This document shows, one piece after another, positions 13,255 through 13,498 of a stretch of DNA of 13,498 nt. The DNA is taken from the NCBI GenBank assembly GCA_023434365.1, contig JAEYSV010000053.1, positions 1 to 13,498 on the forward strand, given 5' to 3'. Both the position numbers and the translations under genes were made by a program. The notes below the pieces were generated by a model. The model saw only the letters and a program-made list of their open reading frames with translations. It did not search any database and was not told where the DNA came from. The DNA comes from Bacillota bacterium. GTDB lineage: Bacteria; Bacillota; Clostridia; Lachnospirales; Lachnospiraceae. How positions within the stretch are numbered: position 1 is the first letter of the stretch; each line of letters opens with the position of its first letter.

Positions 13255-13498
13255 ATGAATGAAACAATAAAAAGAGTAGATGAAACAATTGAGAACATTT
13301 GTGACTGGGTAGATGAAGCAGTTATCAACGGAGCGATGTCAAAAACACCAGAGATGATAAGTGCTCTAGCTGATCTAGTCGCTGCCAGAGCAACAGTGAA
13401 GGAAGAATCAGAAATGAGAATTGCTGACCCCGAAGTGAAAGTTCAAAGTCAGCAAAGTAATGATTTTGTACCCGAAGACAGTAATGGAAAGTGTCTTG
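13255..13498 (+). CDS. Hypothetical protein, 3' end beyond the window
   Basis: At least 81 residues, open at the window end. ATG 13255 has AGAGGTG (13241-13247) 7 nt upstream. The visible part reads MNETIKRVDETIENICDWVDEAVINGAMSKTPEMISALADLVAARATVKEE, then a hydrophilic, Gln/Ser-rich stretch. The first 50 residues look like two amphipathic helices with regular acidic residues, and no known catalytic motif is seen. The first five codons repeat a 15-bp stretch also found at 12786. Membership of the element's early operon is clear from spacing and ribosome site; function unknown. Confidence 0.7.
   Translation, partial: MNETIKRVDETIENICDWVDEAVINGAMSKTPEMISALADLVAARATVKEESEMRIADPEVKVQSQQSNDFVPEDSNGKCL

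Larger units (their letters stand above)
9955..13498. mobile_element. Integrated genetic element, left end (prophage or ICE)
   Basis: From the tRNA-Thr 3' end to beyond the window. Visible order: integrase, ImmA-like protease and repressor (all leftward), a divergent operator region, then a Cro-like regulator, an excisionase-like protein and small ORFs (rightward). This integration and lysogeny module is shared by temperate phages and ICEs with ImmR/ImmA-type control. No structural, packaging, relaxase or transfer gene is in view, so the type stays open. Host housekeeping genes end cleanly at the tRNA, which supports horizontal acquisition. Confidence 0.85.

Overview
The window looks like chromosomal DNA of a low-GC, spore-forming Firmicute, most likely a Lachnospiraceae (Clostridium cluster XIVa) relative. 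The signs are AT-rich sequence, strong AAGGAGG ribosome sites, TTG starts, a Gram-positive T-box leader, the cysE-cysS-mrnC-rlmB-rae1-sigH gene order known from Bacillus/Clostridium, and a GH5 cellulase-like surface protein. The genus is inference only.

Region 1 (1-2028): a leader with two tandem hairpins, a clear sigma-A promoter and an AT-rich stem-loop precedes ispF (MEP isoprenoid pathway). This IspF carries an unusual Cys-rich tail. An Eis-like GNAT acetyltransferase follows closely and is probably co-transcribed.

Region 2 (2029-4798): a large gene with its own promoter encodes a secreted-then-anchored GH5-like protein: signal peptide, GH5 fold with altered active-site motifs, X2-like modules, one membrane segment, and a long cytoplasmic tail with 13-residue tandem repeats.

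Region 3 (4799-9799): a T-box leader whose specifier (TGC) and UGGA acceptor-binding bases both fit tRNA-Cys controls cysE-cysS. The tightly packed mrnC, rlmB, rae1/yacP and sigH follow. The group combines cysteine synthesis and charging, rRNA maturation and methylation, ribosome-linked mRNA cleavage and the sporulation/transition-state sigma factor.

Region 4 (9839-13498): a tRNA-Thr(GGT) gene with its own promoter has an integrated element directly behind it. Reading away from the tRNA, the element holds a tyrosine integrase, an ImmA/IrrE-type metalloprotease and a cI-like HTH repressor, all leftward. Next comes a divergent control region with six copies of a 16-bp operator-like box. Rightward follow a Cro-like paralogue of the repressor, an excisionase-like helix-turn-helix protein and a series of small unknown ORFs, the last cut by the window edge. 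This is the integration/lysogeny module of a prophage or integrative conjugative element. Its cargo and right end lie outside the window, so its type cannot be decided.

The most unusual signals are the six-box operator array, the GH5-like membrane protein with an eroded active site and cytoplasmic repeat tail, and two consecutive small ORFs whose stop codons each sit in the 4-nt loop of a perfect 6-bp hairpin exactly 200 nt apart. No complete new defence or biosynthetic system is visible.
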